From assembly GCA_021396245.1 (NCBI GenBank), contig WNYE01000003.1:124001-188000 (forward strand): a stretch of 64,000 bases of DNA, written 5' to 3'. Under the pieces are notes generated by a model. It made no database searches, was not told the DNA's origin, and saw only the letters and a program-made list of their open reading frames with translations. This document shows, piece after piece, positions 60,949 to 64,000 of the stretch. The stretch's first letter is position 1, and the number at the start of each line of letters is the position of its first letter. A program made the translations under genes and the position numbers. Source of the stretch: Sporothrix humicola (Eukaryota > Ascomycota > Sordariomycetes > Ophiostomatales > Ophiostomataceae).

Positions 60949-62093
60949 ATGAACAGCTCAGAACCCAGCGCCAGTGCTGGCCCTTCCGGCAGGCGCAGTT
61001 CCCGGAGCTCCCATCGCCGGCGCAGTCGAGCCAACACAGCTTCCAGAGCACGCGATGGCCGGTCCAGCACGATCGCCGGCAAAGTCCGCGAGGGCTTAAA
61101 AAAGAAGCTCGCATTCTACACGGACATGATGGGCCAGCTCGACATGCTTGTGTTTGCCGAGCTGTGTGCGCTGTATTACATGGAGTGCGTCTCCCTTTCC
61201 TTGCAACCTTTTGTGCTTTGTGCTTTGTGCTTTGTCGCTAACAGTTTACGTGTAGTTGCTCCTTCTTTCGGTTCTTCATCCGAGCTGCCTTTCACTCCTT
61301 CTTCCTCTCCCCGAAAGCCGAAGACTTTGTCATTACCCTCGACGCCCGCAAAATACACATTTTTGCCATCTTTGGCCCCGGCGCTTTGTGTATACTAGCC
61401 CATTCTCTCGGCTCGCTTCCACGAGCCATCGAGGCCCATCGCGGCTACCTCCACGGCGGCGTCGTCATCGATTTTGTCGGCCAGAAAGCGCCGACGTCAG
61501 CCCTCAGCCTCGTTGCCCTCGACCTCGTCATCATCGTCGTGCAGTGCCTCATGCTTGCTATGCACACTGAGCGTGAAAAGCTGCGCCGACTCGTTTCGCC
61601 TAACCGGTCAGCGTCGTCAGCTGCAGCGACGGCAGCAGTTACCCGGGTCGGAGGAGCTCCAGCCGCAGGAGTTACCGGCACACCGGCGACAGTAGCAGCT
61701 TCTGCGACCCCGGCTGCACCAACAATACAAGAGCAAGACGCTGCAGAACGTGGTACCGCAAGCAACGCGGGCAACGGTGACGCATCGCAATCCTCCTCGT
61801 CTGGCAATAATAACGAACCAGACGAAGACGAGCGACTCCATAACATCGACTTGGGTGGTCCCTTGGGCGCAGCAAGTCCGGAGGAAGCAGCCGATAATGC
61901 GCTCGATGCGCTGAACTCGGGCGCCAACATTGGCGACTTTTACATTATACACGCATTGCGAAAGGCGCTTCGGGAGAAAGATGGCGCCGCGGCATCACCG
62001 TCTCTTCAGTCATTTGGATATGCGGTGACTATGGCTCGTATGGCAGCCGAGAGACGAACGCGACGAGCAGCTGCACAACCACGGCCGCAATGA
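60949..62093 (+). CDS. DUF1746 membrane protein, Dsc4-like (Golgi Dsc E3 ligase subunit)
   Basis: Two exons, 60949-61184 and 61256-62093, giving 357 residues. The intron has GTGCGT, CGCTAAC and TGTAG. The join restores YMDCSFFRFFIRAAFHSFFLSPK, which is typical of DUF1746. The N-terminus is Ser/Arg-rich. Two hydrophobic segments are clear, near residues 110-130 (IFAIFGPGALCILAHSLG) and 160-182 (LVALDLVIIVVQCLMLAM). The rest is a low-complexity Ala/Thr tail and a short helical end. DUF1746 proteins are annotated as Dsc4/DscD-like subunits of the Golgi Dsc E3 ligase complex, which activates SREBP in several fungi. The domain call is good; the complex membership is from family knowledge. Confidence 0.78.
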
Positions 62094-62389
62094 AGAGGCG
62101 GGATGCGGCGGAGCATAGATAGAAAACACAGTTGAAACCCATTCATGAACTAATGAGCATTTGCAACGGAGGCCCTTTCTTTTTGTCTTACTTTTTGTTT
62201 AGTGCGAGTATCATTTGACCGGTCACTGCATATTTGGAGTCGGGGCACGTGTATAATTAAATTGCCTCTCTTGCGAGAGGACATGTTTCTTTTTTGGTAT
62301 TCCAAGTCCCAATATATACAATGCAAATCCTGAACGCCTGCCTTTTTCTTCTTCTATAACCACACCTTTCAAACACTTGGACGTCCCCC

Positions 62390-63634
62390 TTACGCCACCT
62401 TGCGGCCGACGTTGCCCAGTCCTGTGCCCTTTATCGACACCAAAATATCGTGCTTGCTGTGCGCATCCTCATCCTCATCGCTGTCGCCACCACCACCCAC
62501 AAGATCATCCTCTGCCTGCCGCAGGCCCCAGCTGCTGGCGCCAAACGCCTTGAGATCCCGTGCCAGGCCCATCACCTCCTCGGCCACCATCACGTCCCGG
62601 CTCACCCGCAGACGGCCCACGTCTTCAGAGCCCATGGCCATCAGTGTCAGCATTGTCGGCGCCGCTGTCCAGCTCACACACCCGCCCTGGGCAATCGACT
62701 CCAGCAGCCGGTGGGCGCACTGCGTGCCGATATCTTCTGCAAGCACACCACCCTGCGCCGGGCTGATCACATCGGCCGAGTACACAACGCCATTGACGTT
62801 CGACTCGGCCACCAGGCACAGACCAAAACCAATGCCGGGCTTCTCGCCCTTGCCGTCGTCCTTGCTTGGCGGCGCCTCGGCAATCTTGATCTCGCCCGTC
62901 AGCGCATTCAGCACACCGCGCGCGGCGTGGATCATGCGCTTGTTGTTGGACGCCGACACGCCGACGCTGTAGGCCACACCGCCAATCCGCTTGATGCGTC
63001 CGGCGCCGCGGTGCAGGTGCAGCGTCTTGGGCAGACGGACTTGGCTAGCGAAACGCAGCTCGACGACACCGTTGCCACGACGATCGCCCGAGCCGGGGCA
63101 GCTGCGCTGGCGGATGTTGAGCTCGATGCGTGCAGGCGGGATGCCGAACAGGCCGTAGAGCGGCAGGATGGCCAAACGGAAGGCGTCGGCCGAGATATCG
63201 CCCGTGTCGGTGGCGGAAGTAATCACACCAGGGCCCGAGAAACGAATGTTGACGTGGGCTTTCGAGAAGGGCGCCAACAGAGCCATTGGCAGCAAAAAGT
63301 AGGTGATGCCGCGTGTGCAGCCTGCAGGCACATGGTGCTCAATCACATCGTCCTCAGTAGCGCCGGCGCCAGCAACAGTGCCCGTGATCAGGCCGGGGTG
63401 GAAGGTGATCGTCGTACCCGTGTAGGAGATCTGGAAGGCGCTGCCGTTTGTGACAGCGTCAAAGAGGCGCAATAATGACACCTCGTGTGGCGCGAGACCG
63501 GGATTTGTCGGCGACGAGCTGCGAATGCCGGAAATGTGAACAGGGCGGCCTGTGAGTGTGGCCAGGAGAAGACGCTGAGCAAGGAACCGGTGGCCGGTGA
63601 AACGCACAAAGTCGGTGCCAGAAGGGCCCGCCAT
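62390..63634 (-). CDS. RCL1: RCL1, cyclase-like 18S rRNA processing factor
   Basis: Single exon of 414 residues from the ATG at 63634 (MAGPSGTDFVRFTGHRFLAQRLLLATLTG). The frame extends upstream without another ATG. The fold-defining blocks are present: GLAPHEVSLLRLFDAVTNGSAFQISYTGTTITFHPG, then the inserted-domain region and a second half with GVLAEDIGTQCAHRLLESI. These fit the RNA 3'-phosphate cyclase superfamily and specifically the Rcl1 branch, which lacks cyclase activity. No catalytic His is seen in the place used by true cyclases. Rcl1 binds Bms1 and acts at pre-18S cleavage site A2 in the nucleolus. The C-terminal acidic insert (GGGGDSDEDEDAH) is common in fungal members. Confidence 0.9.
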   Translation of the reverse strand: MAGPSGTDFVRFTGHRFLAQRLLLATLTGRPVHISGIRSSSPTNPGLAPHEVSLLRLFDAVTNGSAFQISYTGTTITFHPGLITGTVAGAGATEDDVIEHHVPAGCTRGITYFLLPMALLAPFSKAHVNIRFSGPGVITSATDTGDISADAFRLAILPLYGLFGIPPARIELNIRQRSCPGSGDRRGNGVVELRFASQVRLPKTLHLHRGAGRIKRIGGVAYSVGVSASNNKRMIHAARGVLNALTGEIKIAEAPPSKDDGKGEKPGIGFGLCLVAESNVNGVVYSADVISPAQGGVLAEDIGTQCAHRLLESIAQGGCVSWTAAPTMLTLMAMGSEDVGRLRVSRDVMVAEEVMGLARDLKAFGASSWGLRQAEDDLVGGGGDSDEDEDAHSKHDILVSIKGTGLGNVGRKVA

Positions 63635-64000
63635 GGCGGAGGATTGAGTGGGGGGGTGTAGAGGTTGAGGTGATATTCGTGGGTTTATTTTATGTCGTTT
63701 CGTCGTCAAAGGGTATGTCGTCGGGCAAGTAAGTGTATGGGCTGTCGTTGAGGGCGTGGCAGAAAAAAAAAAGAGAGAAAACAGTGATAATCAGAGATCA
63801 TCACCAAAAAGTTCATTCTGCCAAAGGCGGTGAGAATCTTTTGTAGGGTGTCTCCACTAAAAAGTCTTATCGGGCGACGAGGTGGGCAGATAAGACTTAC
63901 AGCGGGCTGTAGCACCTGTAGGAGGAATGGCAGGCGAGACCCTGCTAAAATTATAGCGAATCTCACGAGTTGAACAGTTAACATCGTGACTATTTTATTG
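63635..64000. other. RCL1 upstream region at window edge
   Basis: Upstream sequence of RCL1 with A/G runs near 63760-63780. No gene starts or ends here that I can support; the window ends inside this spacer. Confidence 0.5.

Noticed and set aside
1..64000. tRNA or rRNA genes
   Set aside because: No intergenic stretch showed a convincing GGTTCGAATCC-type arm with matching acceptor stem; absence is by eye only.

Overview
This 64 kb window is nuclear DNA of a filamentous ascomycete, most likely a Sordariomycete. The genes are GC-rich and intron-poor. Most introns are 53-85 nt with GT...AG ends and CTAAC-type branch sites. Single-copy housekeeping genes sit on both strands in convergent and divergent pairs, with no operons. 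Names rest on motifs and remembered family resemblance, because no database search was possible. I cannot name the species; Ophiostomatales/Sporothrix-like is only a guess. I found no tRNA, rRNA, CRISPR array or complete transposon.

Layout, left to right: POL5-like nucleolar protein (+); proteasome alpha7 (-), whose first exon is only the ATG; mitochondrial beta-carbonic anhydrase (-), divergent from a double-GFA-domain protein (+); a 1,686-residue disordered RD/RS-rich protein (+) with a uORF touching its start; ELG1/ATAD5-type clamp unloader (-), divergent from UTP8 (+); an unrecognised coiled-coil protein (-), divergent from the spliceosomal helicase BRR2 (+); a small protein kinase (-) in a gene-poor patch flanked by diverged direct repeats; a PWWP chromatin protein (+); ORC3 (+); an unrecognised small protein (+); SEC66 (-), divergent from NPL4 (+); arginine-type carbamoyl-phosphate synthase large chain (-); cytosolic PheRS alpha (-), divergent from a DUF1746/Dsc4-like membrane protein (+); and RCL1 (-). 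Shared themes are ribosome biogenesis (POL5, UTP8, RCL1), DNA replication (ELG1, ORC3), splicing (BRR2) and protein quality control (proteasome, NPL4, SEC66, Dsc4-like). These genes are neighbours, not a pathway cluster.

The outstanding anomaly is inside the carbamoyl-phosphate synthase gene. Its two coding halves are separated by a 1,663-nt insert where a small intron would be expected. The insert carries, in opposite orientation, a perfect 116-bp copy of the gene's own first codons (start codon and mitochondrial presequence), plus three families of short tandem repeats. The two copies form an inverted repeat around a 3.1-kb segment holding almost all of the first exon. The geometry would allow a long hairpin in the pre-mRNA, or recombinational inversion that separates the two halves of the enzyme. 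The expected 3' splice site next to the conserved NPETVSTD motif also lacks an AG. This is the best candidate in the window for something undescribed.
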